Of a stretch of DNA of 64,000 nt, positions 34,500 to 44,400 are shown one piece after another. Source of the DNA: Paramacrobiotus metropolitanus (Eukaryota > Tardigrada > Eutardigrada > Parachela > Macrobiotidae). Each line of letters starts with the position of its first letter. Positions within the stretch are counted from its first letter, which is position 1. The translations under genes and the position numbers were made by a program. The notes below the pieces were generated by a model, which saw nothing but the letters and a program-made list of their open reading frames with translations, was not told the origin of the DNA and searched no databases. The DNA lies in the NCBI RefSeq assembly GCF_019649055.1, contig NW_026570242.1, positions 1,054,001 through 1,118,000 of the forward strand. The letters run 5' to 3'.

Positions 34500-37400
34500 A
34501 AGTACAGAAAACCCAAACACAAAGGCTCGATGTGAGCTGTAGAATGAAAATCACCGAATGTCAGCTAGTGAATGAAAATGAACGGCACATCGAGCCGAAA
34601 GCATGGGAAAAGCCTATGCGACATACTGGGCAGATCCAACACGAGCGAACGAACGCTGATAGGCCGAGATGTGAAAGTGGGGCGTGGCTCCGCCTACATC
34701 GAGGCCGGTGATTGGCCGAGACGTAAGGCTGGGCGGAAAGCTGCCTGAGTCGAGGCCGATCTAGCGCTCGACAGTGCGACTCGGTGTGAGTCAGCACACC
34801 GGAAGCGGGACTGTCGCTGGCTGCCTGCTCGTAGGCTGCCATAGCGACTGGCCCAGCATGCCTCTGGGCGAGAGTCCGAGCCCCTGCGAAGGACCGGCCT
34901 CATACCGCTCCAGTGCCCGCTCCGCACACGACCCTACTGGGGTAGGTGGCTGCGCCTCGGTGTGTCCGATGACGAAGGTGTCTCGGTGCCGCGTTCTCCT
35001 CCGGACCCGTGGTGGCGATACAACTCACGGCCGAAATCCGAAAGTCGGTCGGTGGTGTTGTTGGACCGGTGTAGGCATCTGTTGGTCGTGTCCGTAACGG
35101 CGAAAAAGTAAAAAAATAAGGTATTATTCCATCTGTCTCTCTCTCTCTAGTAAAAATAACATCACAATTCCTGGTGAGCAGGTTAATGAAAAGATCAATA
35201 AAATTGAGAACATCATTTCGAGATTAGAAAAAGTAAACTCAAAGTCTTTGGTCCGGGGCTTTGGGCCTGGTGCTTATTCCGACTAGAGCTCGTCCGCTCA
35301 CGGAGGCTCCAGTCCACTGGAAGTCCGGTCATCTAGGTCCGAGGCATCGGTTCTCGGGATACCCAATGGTACCGGTTAATTCACCGAGGGTCGAAGGTTC
35401 GACCCTCGAGGGTCAGAGGTTCGACCCTATTGACTTCGGGTAAAGGTTATGGATCTCCATTGTCGGTGTGAAACGGGCGTAAAACACACTGTTCGACTGG
35501 GATCCTCCAGTAAAAGGTCGGTTGTAACCTTCTCAGCCGGGTATGACAGGTCGTGCTCACGCCCAGCCGGGGTTCATCGGGTAAAGCTAATGGAGAGGCA
35601 CTGTCGCATTCGCGAATACCATAGGGTACCCTTGAGACCTGTTGGGTCTATTGATCGGTGGATCCTCCGGAGAAGTCCGGTGATCCGAGGTTTGACGCGG
35701 GCAAAAACCGTTATGTTATGCCCCGTCGCCTATTGGGCAACAAGGACCGGTGAATGCCTGGTTTCCATAGGGTTGACTGGTCGATGGTATGGTCTCTGTG
35801 CGGGAGTCCGACCCTGTATCCGGTTGGCTTCAAGATTCTGAAGTCCGATGGTAGCCTCGGTGACCGAGGGTCAGCTCCGGTTGCAAAATCAGAGTCCAGG
35901 CTCAGCCTCGGTTGCTGAGTCTAAGTCCATTGGCAGCCTCGGTACTCGAGTTAGAGTCCGGGTTGTACCCTCGGCTGCACTGGCAAATGGATACGGAGAT
36001 GTTCCGCTCGGTTGAAAATCCCAGATTCGTCTCCTGTCACCTATTGGGTAACTCGGAGAGGATGATCGCCGGGGTTCGAAGGGTCCGAGGTCCGAGCCTG
36101 AGGGTCGGAGGTTCAACCCTCGAGGGTCGGAGATTCCAAGCCTCGGTGTCCGAGGGTTCGATGGTCATTCCATCTCGGCAAAACCCTTATTCGCGGTGTA
36201 GGCCGCCTATTGGGCAACTCTACCGAGGGTCTTACCGATGAGATGAAGTCACTATCCGGGGCAGCCTCCGTGTCCGGGGTAGCCTCGGTGGTGAGGTAGT
36301 CAGCATCCGCTAAGGCTGGTCCGAAGGCATTCTGCCCGGGCAAAACCCTTTTTAACGTCTCCCGTCACCTATTGGGTAACGTGGAGAGGGTCAATGCCTC
36401 TGGACAGGGTCCGAACAAGTATCCGAGGGTCAATTAGCCTCGGTGTCCGGGGGTCCGAGCTCGGAACGAGACTGGCCCAACATGCTCTGGTGGGAGTCCG
36501 CTTGATGCTGGAGATGTCCACCGGGTGACTAGCAAAAATCATGCAGAAGAGGCTCCTCGGCGGCTAATTGGATCTAAGCCACGAGTTAGACACTCTAAAT
36601 TTTAAAGACGGAATCCATGCTGGTCCGTTCCTCGGCTGATTCCGTGCTTCCACTTAGGCGGAAACGTCCGGGATGCCGGAATATGGGGGCTAAAGGCCTA
36701 TTGGGCCTGTTGGCGTAGTTATGGGCGTCCGTAGCCTCCGTTGGGGGTTCAGTCATGTCGGACGCGGAGGAATGCACGTGAGCTGATCTGGCCAACGCGT
36801 ATTCGCCCGCGTGCCCTAATGTCCTGGTACATCCTTCCGGTGACCACGGTCCGATTCGCGGTGAAATGGTCATGCCGGTCACTCATACCATTACTCCAAC
36901 ACAGCTTCGTGAGTAGGGGTAAGGGCATGAGTGTGCCCTAATGTCCCACTTCTTCCGTTCCGTTCCGGGGTGGAAGGGAGGCCTATTGGGCCTCGATGGG
37001 CATCCACGGTAAGGTAGAGATCGTGGTTATACGCGATCTGCGAAGGCTTGCATCCTCCGAGGGTCCTTCTGCCGGAGTGACAGGCCGGTGGAGCGAAGCG
37101 GATCGCGCCGCGCAGCACCGTCCCGTCGCTTTTCGTACGACGGATTCCGCCGGAGTTATGCTGCCGAGGCCTATTGGGCTCTCGTGCTGACTTCAAATAA
37201 AGGTCAGTCAGCTAGCTATTACTCCGATTCCCGGGGTATCCATGGGTCTGTTGGCAAACATGGTGCTGAAGACGGCAGTTGCTTCTTCGGCAACATGTTA
37301 GCGGAATCTTCTTGGGTTGAGTTCCGGAAATAGGTTGGTCGTGCGGATCGAGTGGTCAGGAGGTGTCGCTTCCCGGTCCAAACGGTCCGCATTCGGTTAG

Positions 37401-39573
37401 GGGTTAAGAGCCTATTGGGCTCGGAGGGTCGGAGTTATGGAACTGTCTGTCCACCGGGTCCTTCTGCCGGCTGGGTACGAGCAGGAGTACCCGGCAGATC
37501 ATGCTGGGAACTTCTGTCCGACCTCCTTACGTGCAAAGGGTCCGATACCGAGGCTGTCACGAGGGCCTTGCTGATATAGGACGTTTTCGCTGCCAATGTC
37601 CACGAGGTCCCGGCTAGTAATGTTCGGGGGTAAGAGCCTATTGGGCTCTACGGTCCAAGTTACTGAACTAATCAGCCAGGAGTCTTCTGTCGGAGGGACC
37701 TGAACAGGGACAACTGTGTTTCGCGCAGTTGTGCTTGTCCAGTCGCTATTCGTACGATTCGTCCCGATATGACGTTCCATGGTTCACGTTTCATCCAGGG
37801 TGGGCCTCCAGGATCCCTCTGCCGGAGGGGCTGGCCAATGACGAGCCGTGTTGTACCCGTCTCGCCACTGGTCAGCCGCTATTCGTGCGATTTATCCCGG
37901 TGAGCTGAGGTTTTCTTCGGGTTCGACCCTTCTAGTCCGAGGGTCGAAGGGTTGGAGGGTTGGACGTCGGGGTATCCCTATTGGGGTCTACTCCCTAAGT
38001 CGGAGGGTCAGGGATTCTACCGCGGCCTATGATGTTCCCTTTTAGCTCCGGGGATAGCAGGTCGGCGGAGTCGCTGATCCAGCTGGAGCCAGCTAACCGT
38101 CGGGGGTCGGCTAACCCTTTAGTTCGGTTGCATCCCCTCGCTATTTGGCTCGGTTCGCCTCCTGTCATTGTCGCCGGAGACCGGAACATTCCGTCTGGTT
38201 CATCCAGGGGAAGCCTGGGGAGACGTCCGGTACGGTCCAAGTTGAACTCGTACTTATCGGGTCTATCCGAGGGATCCATCCGAGGTTCGATTCCAGAGTC
38301 TTCTGCCGGAGTGGATTATCCGTGCAGAACAGCAGATCATGCTGATCTGCGCGGAGAAACCGCCTTTCGTGCGAAGGTCCGGGCTAGCGTGGTTTAGGAG
38401 GCTTCTCTTCCAGAACTACGGTAGTCCGAGGGTTGCCGGTTCGGTCATCCTCCACCGACGACGAGGTCTGAGTCTCCGCCTTGGTCGTCCGCAGGGGATC
38501 AGGCTCCGCTAACTTCTGGCGGCCTATTGGGCCCTTCCTGGAATCTATTGGGTTCGCGGGGAAGTTATCGAAGGGTTCGTGTGCCATGTTCGACTTTGCT
38601 TCAAACCGTCGATTTCCGGAGAGTGAAGTGAGATCCCTATTTTGGTGGTCCTGGCCAGAGCGGTCAGGTTCCAAGTCGGCCAAACCGGCTCTGGCCAGGG
38701 CCTAAAGGTTCATCAGGCCTAGCTGGGCACTCACCTCGGAACCTATTGGATTCACGCGGAACTTAGAATGTTCTTCCACAGGTGGAGGCCTATTTTGCCT
38801 CATATCCCGGAGCCTTCAGGATTTGGTAACGTATCCGACGATCTGCTCGGATCGAAGAAGGTTCCCACTTTACTTCAGCTACCGTTGTTCGGCGATGGAT
38901 TGGAGCTATGTAAGATATAGGAACGGGAGTTCCTATGTGGTGCCGAGGTCTGGATCCTTCCGCAGGTGGAGGCCTATTGGGCCTCATATCCCGGAGCCTT
39001 TAGGGTCCGGTGAGGTATCAAGCAATCTGCTCGGATCGAAGGACAGGTTGGTCAATCGTAGCAACATCATGGTTAGATGCGGTCTTCAGGTTGCCTTCCT
39101 CCCTGAGATCGCCACGGACAGCCGCACTTGTGGCTGACTCTGTAACTTTTTAATGGTAGCAGAACATGGTTAACGCTGCGATCTGCAGGAGGATAAGGTT
39201 GTGGTTAGGGCTACGATTTGTGGGAAAATAAAGATTGGCTCGGTGAAAGGTATGCTCCGGGTCGTTCGGACGTAGTACAGGGTTAAGTCCACCGCCGTGT
39301 CCCTTATTGGGGGTCCGGGTTCGGTAGTTGACCACGGTCGATACGATTTAGTTAGGTAGCAGATGTGGTTGACACGATTGGCGTATCCCTTATTGAGGGT
39401 CCGGTTCAGGTAGCATGATCGTGATTCGATCTGGAATATGGTTAGCCGATGATCTACGGCTCCTCAGACTGGGTTCCATATATGGGATACGTCTCTATTG
39501 GAGACGTCGTTATGTCCTTTTGACCGGTTTTACGGTTAGCCTAACCCTATTGGGGTCCAGCTACCGGTCTCTT
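34500..39573. repeat. GC-rich non-coding tract of diverged repeats with TATTG hairpins
   Basis: The sequence turns abruptly GC-rich near 34.5 kb. No long frame is open. The tract is built of related short words (tccgagggtc, gcctcggtgtccgagg, ctgccggag) and diverged longer units, and carries a TATTG-loop hairpin roughly every 50-550 bp. A pair of about 88-bp direct repeats lies at 38776 and 38958. An A-rich island interrupts it at about 35100-35250. On the minus strand it lies downstream of the last coding block, so it could be a very long 3' UTR or terminal region of the giant element. Confidence 0.6.
38776..39045. repeat. Direct repeat pair of about 88 bp
   Basis: Two copies, about 38776-38862 and 38958-39045, share caggtggaggcctatt, gcctcatatcccggagcctt and gatctgctcggatcgaag-like words in the same order. 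The first has ttt in place of the ggg that closes the TATTG hairpin in the second. Confidence 0.65.
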
Positions 39574-40809
39574 TCATTCCAAGTCCACGTTGACCGGGGC
39601 TCCACCACCGAAGTTTGAGCCTTCCGAGTCATCATCCTTATCCCTTTGTCCCGGGTGGTTAGAGGATGTAGCCTCCTGGGTACAGGTTGAATGCGATTCC
39701 GAGGCTTCCTGTCCGGGCTTTTCAGCTTTGGTTCGGCGGGCTTCGCGTCTTCTGCGGTTCCTGCCCGAGGATGATGAACCTGGCCACATGTTATACCTGT
39801 AGGATGACTTGCCCTCGGGCATCGGTGGTGATGTGAACCCGGGTGGCAAGTGGCGATGGGTCTGGCACCATTCCGAGAGGGTCGAGGCCTCATCGACGTC
39901 CTTTTCGTCGTCCGGATGGTACTGGTATTCCTTGTACCATCGCTCCGCCGTCAGCAAGAAGTCGCGCAGCCATAACCCTACTACTGTGTCTCGCATCGGC
40001 GTACTCAGCTGGGCCACCGCCGTCCGAAGTCGGGGCGGAATGTTGTTATTCCGGTACGCGCAATACAGGATGTAGTGGCTGTGATGGTGGCCAAGTCGGG
40101 CCGCGAAGATCAGTCGCAAAGCTGTCTGGAAGGCCAACGGAGCATCTCCCCGGGCTTCAGGTTCGATGTTGCCAAGGTACTCGGGCAAACCCTGGGCCGC
40201 TCTGGCTGCAGTGATCACCATGGCTGCTTGTGCCTCGGTGAGTACGAACTGCGCCACCCATTCCGTATGGTCCGTGATCTCACGTTCCAAAGAGAACAAC
40301 GGGAGCTGGCTCAGCTGAGACCAATCAAGGTGGTCAAGTGGCAATCCCAAAGTCGCTGGGTCGGTTGCACTAGGCAAGCCGTTCGTCCGATAATACGGGA
40401 ACCCGATGCCGTAGGACAACCGATCATGCATCTGGAAATCGTCCGACCATTGCCGATGTTTGAACATCTGTTGGTATCCGGAGTGGTCGAGGAAGGTCCG
40501 AAGGTCGTTGACCAGGTGCCAGACTTGGTTTCGTCGGTCTTCCCGGTACTGCATGGTTCCCATGATGTAGTTTGTGCGTTCCGTTGGGTGTGAAATCTCC
40601 ACCGCAATGCCCTGTCGGCGTGCGTGGTCGTACCGAGGGTCATATTGTGCTGGCACTACCGGGTCCGGGTCGGGTAATGGACGCTGTGGCACTGGCAACT
40701 CATCCAGTTGCTCCAAAGGTGGGGGTGGTCGAGGGGCTTGGTGTCGGGCCACCTGCTGTCGGAGCACGGGCTGAGTGAAGTTACGCCGGGACTTGCTGTT
40801 GGAGTCCAC
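39574..40809 (-). CDS. Giant element, terminal ORF: Gag-like helical protein
   Basis: This open frame of 411 codons is the last coding block of the element. After a Pro-rich leader (RPPPPLEQLDELPVPQRPLP) comes a helical domain of about 200 residues with ISHPTERTNYIMGTMQYRED, HLVNDLRTFLDHSGYQQMF, WLRDFLLTAERWYKEYQ and several aromatic anchors. A basic segment (RNRRRREARRTKAEK) and a Ser/Asp-rich tail ending VNVDLE follow. The layout (helical core then basic tail) resembles a structural Gag protein, but I cannot assign a family. It overlaps the preceding frame by about 150 bp, and the preceding frame's last residues look like out-of-frame sequence, so a frame change near 40.8 kb is likely. Confidence 0.5.
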   Translation of the reverse strand: MDSNSKSRRNFTQPVLRQQVARHQAPRPPPPLEQLDELPVPQRPLPDPDPVVPAQYDPRYDHARRQGIAVEISHPTERTNYIMGTMQYREDRRNQVWHLVNDLRTFLDHSGYQQMFKHRQWSDDFQMHDRLSYGIGFPYYRTNGLPSATDPATLGLPLDHLDWSQLSQLPLFSLEREITDHTEWVAQFVLTEAQAAMVITAARAAQGLPEYLGNIEPEARGDAPLAFQTALRLIFAARLGHHHSHYILYCAYRNNNIPPRLRTAVAQLSTPMRDTVVGLWLRDFLLTAERWYKEYQYHPDDEKDVDEASTLSEWCQTHRHLPPGFTSPPMPEGKSSYRYNMWPGSSSSGRNRRRREARRTKAEKPGQEASESHSTCTQEATSSNHPGQRDKDDDSEGSNFGGGAPVNVDLE

Positions 40810-41914
40810 GACGAGCCCAGTATCCTCCGAACCGGATCGCTTGCCGGGGAGGGTCGGGTCCGATCCTTCGAAGGCTGTTCGTCTGATTGTCGCGCAGTCG
40901 CGGGCCTATTTTGAGCCTCCAGCTTGTGTCGTAAGTCTCTTCCCAGCCTATGACGCAGGTCACCGGGTGCCAAGTCCGACACACTCTGGGTTCTGCGGTT
41001 AGACGGAGTGGACCCTGTTGGGGTCACTGCTACCGTCGCTGGTGGTTCTGCCGATCGAACCACTGGTTGGGCCGGGGACTGCGGGGGTACACTGTCCATT
41101 TGCTGGGGTAAGCCACCTTCTTGTGGGGCTACCAGCTGCTGTTCCACCTGGCTCCGCTGAATTGCCGGCAGAGCCTCCGTTCGTTGGGGGTCGAGGATTT
41201 GGGCCATATATTGTCGGCCGTCAGGTCCGGTGAGTGTTACCGTCATTTTAGTGAGTGGTGTGGGAGTGGCCGTAAATGCACTCGCAATGCTGGGTATATT
41301 TGCAGTCCCATCCGGGTTCAGCACTTCCGCAAAGGCATTAAGGGGTGCTGAGGGCTCGTCCGGGAACCTATTGGGTTCCGCCGTGAGTCGAGCCTGTGAG
41401 CAACCGGCTACACCCAAGGGTGGGAGCTTATCCTCCTTCTGGCGTGCCCGTTTTTCATGCTCACGCTGGGCTTTAGCGATCCGTCGGTCGGCTGCCGCTA
41501 TTTCTCGGCGGTCATCCTCGCGCTCCTGCTCCCGTCGTTGTTCACGGGCATGGACCAATCGGGCATTATCCGGGACTGCTGGGGTATTATCCCAGCCGGG
41601 CTCGTGGGTATGTCTGCGGTAACGTTGCATGTCCCACATGTAGAGCAGTTGTCGGCCGTCCAACTCATCAAGGATGCGGCTGTTATGGAAGGCGTGCATG
41701 TAGGCACTCAAGTTCCCGGTGACGACCTGGACGTACAGGGCATTAGCCTGGTCCCGTCGTGTGACTCTGTGATCCCCGGCTTGTCTGTCCAAATGTCGTA
41801 ACAGGCATTCTGCAAAGGGTTGGCGTGTCCGAGGGGAGTTATTATTGGCCTTGCACGCCTGGCAATCCGGGTCGTAGGCCTCCGTTCGGGGCTGGGGAGG
41901 CTGTGGTCAAAACA
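40656..41914 (-). CDS. Giant element, coiled-coil ORF with CxxC segment
   Basis: The frame opens just after a TGA at about 41915 and runs to 40656. No ATG is seen near its start. The first residues contain DPDCQACK followed by ECLLRHLD, a possible Cys/His metal site. A strongly charged coiled coil follows (REQRREQEREDDRREIAAAD), then a Thr/Pro/Gln-rich disordered region. A TATTG hairpin at 41363-41379 is translated in frame within it. The last about 50 residues (from about 40810 down) are probably out of frame, because the 40809 frame is better there. I do not recognise the family. Confidence 0.45.
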
Positions 41915-42139
41915 CTTAACTTAATATTGTTAAGTTATTTTTGTTTTTAAACCTTTTGGGTCACTACGTAAACCTATTGGGTTAAACGTTCTATGGTTAG
42001 ATGTAAGCTTAAACGGTCGGGTACGGTCAGGTCTTGTCCGATCCTTTCCTTCTCGCCTATTGGCAAGAGAAACATCCCCGTTACGTAGGTTATAGGGTCT
42101 CGCCTATTGGGCAAGGAACCTCCGATGATGTACTTCCGT
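41915..42139. other. Non-coding spacer between the two coding blocks of the giant element
   Basis: About 225 bp without an open frame separate the end of the winged-helix ORF and the next block. The spacer is locally AT-rich and contains three TATTG hairpins, including the all-A/T/C/G-reshuffled AACTTAA-TATTG-TTAAGTT at 41918-41936. Confidence 0.6.
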
Positions 42140-43060
42140 TTAGCTCTTCTTCTTCGGCAGGTCAGCCGGGTTGGTTGACTTAGCCCGTTCTAGCCGCTTC
42201 TGGGCTTCCGTTTCGGCCAAGGTGGGAGCTTTCGCCGGGCTCGCCGAGCTTGCCCGCGTCTTCGGCAGGTGCTGTCCGAAGTCTTTAGGTAGGTAGAAGA
42301 CGGAGAAACGCTGCCCGTGGGTCTTGTAAACCTCACTCGATCCGAGGACCTTCTGTCGGCAGGCTTGCTCCAGGACATACTCCAGCTCATCGGCCAGGTA
42401 GTATAAGTTGGTTTCCTTTCGTCGGACCGGTCGGTAGCGTGCGTCTTCCAATTGGGGGTAAGCGGACATTAGGATGAACTCGAACCGACCTATCAGGTGG
42501 TTCAAAATCTCCCGGCGAGTTAATCCTTCCGGGTGTCGATCCGTGCGCAGGCAGGCGATCACTGCGTCCCGCCATCCGAGGTAAGTCTTCGGCGCTGGGT
42601 CCTGTTCTTCCCTCGGAAAGACATAGTACGGTCGTTCCGTTTTGGTATATACCCGGAGGATGGCACCAGTCTCGTATGCCATCCGACAGTATTCCTTGAC
42701 CCTGTCAAGGCTAAGGTCGAACCAGCTTCCGTCCTTGTCGACGCGCCAATGCTTCAGCAGCTCGTAAGCCAACTCCGGGGTTGCGTAGGTTGGGCCCGAC
42801 CAGGACAGCGACTTGAGTGCAGCGTGGACGTGCACCCATCCAGGGTCGGTGTCGGAGATCCGAGGCTTCGGTCTGGACGCTCTCATGGTTGCCGGTTGTT
42901 TTGGCCGGGGAAGCCGGATAATAGGCTTCGATGGGATCTCCCGAGGAAGAACTTGCGCTGTATCCTCGTGCCACTTCATAAGTAGCTGGTCGGCCGGAGG
43001 GCTCGGGGTCCTTTGGTCGAAAAAGCCCGAGGCTTTGTTGTCCGGAGGGGACCTACGAAC
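42140..43060 (-). CDS. Giant element, double winged-helix-like ORF
   Basis: The frame ends at 42140. Its plausible coding part begins near 43060, after the acidic segment in another frame, although the frame itself is open from 43297. Two tandem modules of about 90 residues are visible. One runs from DPGWVHVHAALKSLS through GPTYATPELAYELLKHW to an ILRVYTKTERPYYVFP wing. The other runs from YLGWRDAVIACLRTDRH through GLTRREILNHLIGRF to a QRFSVFYLP wing. This helix/short-turn/helix/basic-wing pattern is that of winged-helix or linker-histone-like DNA-binding domains. The match is by pattern only. A diverged second copy at 61.4-62.5 kb keeps the same order. The tail is Lys/Ala-rich and ends DLPKKKS. 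Confidence 0.55.
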   Translation of the reverse strand, partial: VRRSPPDNKASGFFDQRTPSPPADQLLMKWHEDTAQVLPREIPSKPIIRLPRPKQPATMRASRPKPRISDTDPGWVHVHAALKSLSWSGPTYATPELAYELLKHWRVDKDGSWFDLSLDRVKEYCRMAYETGAILRVYTKTERPYYVFPREEQDPAPKTYLGWRDAVIACLRTDRHPEGLTRREILNHLIGRFEFILMSAYPQLEDARYRPVRRKETNLYYLADELEYVLEQACRQKVLGSSEVYKTHGQRFSVFYLPKDFGQHLPKTRASSASPAKAPTLAETEAQKRLERAKSTNPADLPKKKS

Positions 43061-43388
43061 CCGTATCTTCCATTGGATCGTCCGGGTCATCTGCCGGAGG
43101 TTGTTCCTGGTTGTCAGGCTCATCCTCTGGTTCTGGATGTTCGGGTGCCGCTGTTGGCGGCTGCCCTTTGCCATCTTGATTATCGTCATCATCGCCATCC
43201 GAGTCATCGGATTTGTCAGAGTCTTGGTCTGACTTGGCGTCCTTTTCATCATCGTATTCCGAGGAGGGTTCTTCTTCCTCCTCGAGGGACTGGGCATTCC
43301 GCGAAGTCCTACCCTTGTTTTGTGCGCTTCTTAGTCTTAGGCGTAGACTGGCCCCTTGTTGAGGTTCCAGCCTGCGAAGACGATGCAT
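43053..43388 (-). CDS. Giant element, acidic linker segment in a shifted frame
   Basis: This frame carries an extreme Asp/Glu/Ser run (SLEEEEEPSSEYDDEKDAK and more) and a Pro/Glu/Gln-rich stretch to a TGA at 43053. The second copy has an equivalent acidic stretch (ESEEEKEDQEMESQK) directly ahead of its winged-helix modules, so this, and not the overlapping Arg/Met-rich frame, is the ancestral reading. It must be joined to the flanking frames by frame changes. Confidence 0.5.
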   Translation of the reverse strand: MHRLRRLEPQQGASLRLRLRSAQNKGRTSRNAQSLEEEEEPSSEYDDEKDAKSDQDSDKSDDSDGDDDDNQDGKGQPPTAAPEHPEPEDEPDNQEQPPADDPDDPMEDTGS

Positions 43389-44400
43389 CCATGGGTGACG
43401 GAGGTTGAGATCCCGGGGGTGCTGACTGTGTGTCCTTAATGAATTTACCCCTTCTGTCCCGGGCCGAATGCTTAACGGGTTTACTGCCGGAGTCTTGGTC
43501 GGCTGAAACAGACCTTTGCAAGTTGCCCGGGGCTCTCGGTCGTTCCTGGGGGAATCTGCTACCTGAGGAAGCTGCCGTTGATCTGGCCAGCTCCAACCAC
43601 ACTTTGGCTTGGGGTGCAGGGTCTTCCTCTGGTCTGACCTGGACCTCAGCTCCTTCTGGGTCGTACTTCTTCGTGTGGAGGTACGACATCCGAAGCTTCT
43701 GTTCCCTCCGGTTCTTTTCGGGGATGAAGTTTGGTACGGTATACCGAAGGTGGACTCTGCGCTGCGCGTTAGTGGTCTGCAGCTCCCTTCGTAGTACCAT
43801 GGCCTCGAGGGTAGGGTTTACTTCCCTCATGATATCCTCGATCTCGGCCTCGCCTTTCGGTTTATCGCCGTAGGTGTACATTTTATTGAGGAACCGTGCA
43901 ATCTGGAGGCGAGTGGTACCTCTTGGGTTCCGATAATAGCCGATGGCTCTGACTATCCGCTGTTCCGGTGTTTCCTTCTGGCTTAACTTAGCCGGTGGTT
44001 TCGGGAGCACCAGTTCGCCCATTCGGTCCCAGGATCGGTGGAGTATAAAGGCCATACATTCGTCCTGGATCCAGGTAACTATCTTCCGCATGAATTGTGC
44101 GGTGAGGAAATGTCCTCGCTCTACCCGGTATTCTTCGGTGAGCTTCTCCACCAGGGCCTGGTAGACATCTCTACGCTCCGCGTCAGCTGTGGTGATGATC
44201 CGCCGGACGTCCTCCTTAAAAATTGCCTTGGAGAATTCCGGCTCCGGTTCCGAAGGTTGTCTATCCGGCAGCCTATTACGGATGTTATCCGGGGCTGGCA
44301 GGTCAGACTGATCGGTGTCAGCATGGTAGTCCCACATTTCTTCACGGGGACCCTCGGCTAGGTGTTTGGCCGAGCCTGGTTCCAGCTGGTCATGATTCAT
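43309..44400 (-). CDS. Giant element, single winged-helix-like ORF
   Basis: The ATG at 44400 overlaps the stop of the previous frame (sequence ATGAATCATGA on the minus strand). Of 363 residues, the central part contains FLTAQFMRKIVTWI, then a winged-helix-like unit: ETPEQRIVRAIGYYRNP, RGTTRLQIARFLNKMY, a connecting helix, VLRRELQTT and a basic wing RRVHLRYTVPNFIPEK. The second copy has the same sequence order (FMRRVVTLI, IGYLHDPRGSNLLHISRAI, LETTNAHC, IRFAVPEFIPQK). The C-terminal third is Ser/Pro/Arg-rich and ends KTKKRTKQG. Function unknown; DNA or chromatin binding is inferred from the fold pattern. Confidence 0.55.
   Translation of the reverse strand: MNHDQLEPGSAKHLAEGPREEMWDYHADTDQSDLPAPDNIRNRLPDRQPSEPEPEFSKAIFKEDVRRIITTADAERRDVYQALVEKLTEEYRVERGHFLTAQFMRKIVTWIQDECMAFILHRSWDRMGELVLPKPPAKLSQKETPEQRIVRAIGYYRNPRGTTRLQIARFLNKMYTYGDKPKGEAEIEDIMREVNPTLEAMVLRRELQTTNAQRRVHLRYTVPNFIPEKNRREQKLRMSYLHTKKYDPEGAEVQVRPEEDPAPQAKVWLELARSTAASSGSRFPQERPRAPGNLQRSVSADQDSGSKPVKHSARDRRGKFIKDTQSAPPGSQPPSPMDASSSQAGTSTRGQSTPKTKKRTKQG

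Noticed and set aside
35390..36130. tRNA-like B-box words (ggttcgaccc) in the GC-rich tract
   Set aside because: They are part of the repetitive gagggtcgaaggttcgaccctc background, and no A box, cloverleaf or terminator T-run is placed correctly.
34561..39500. Many plus- and minus-strand frames of 60-120 codons in the GC-rich tract
   Set aside because: GC-rich DNA lacks stops by composition. The frames are Arg/Gly/Pro-rich, overlap on all strands and show no domain.
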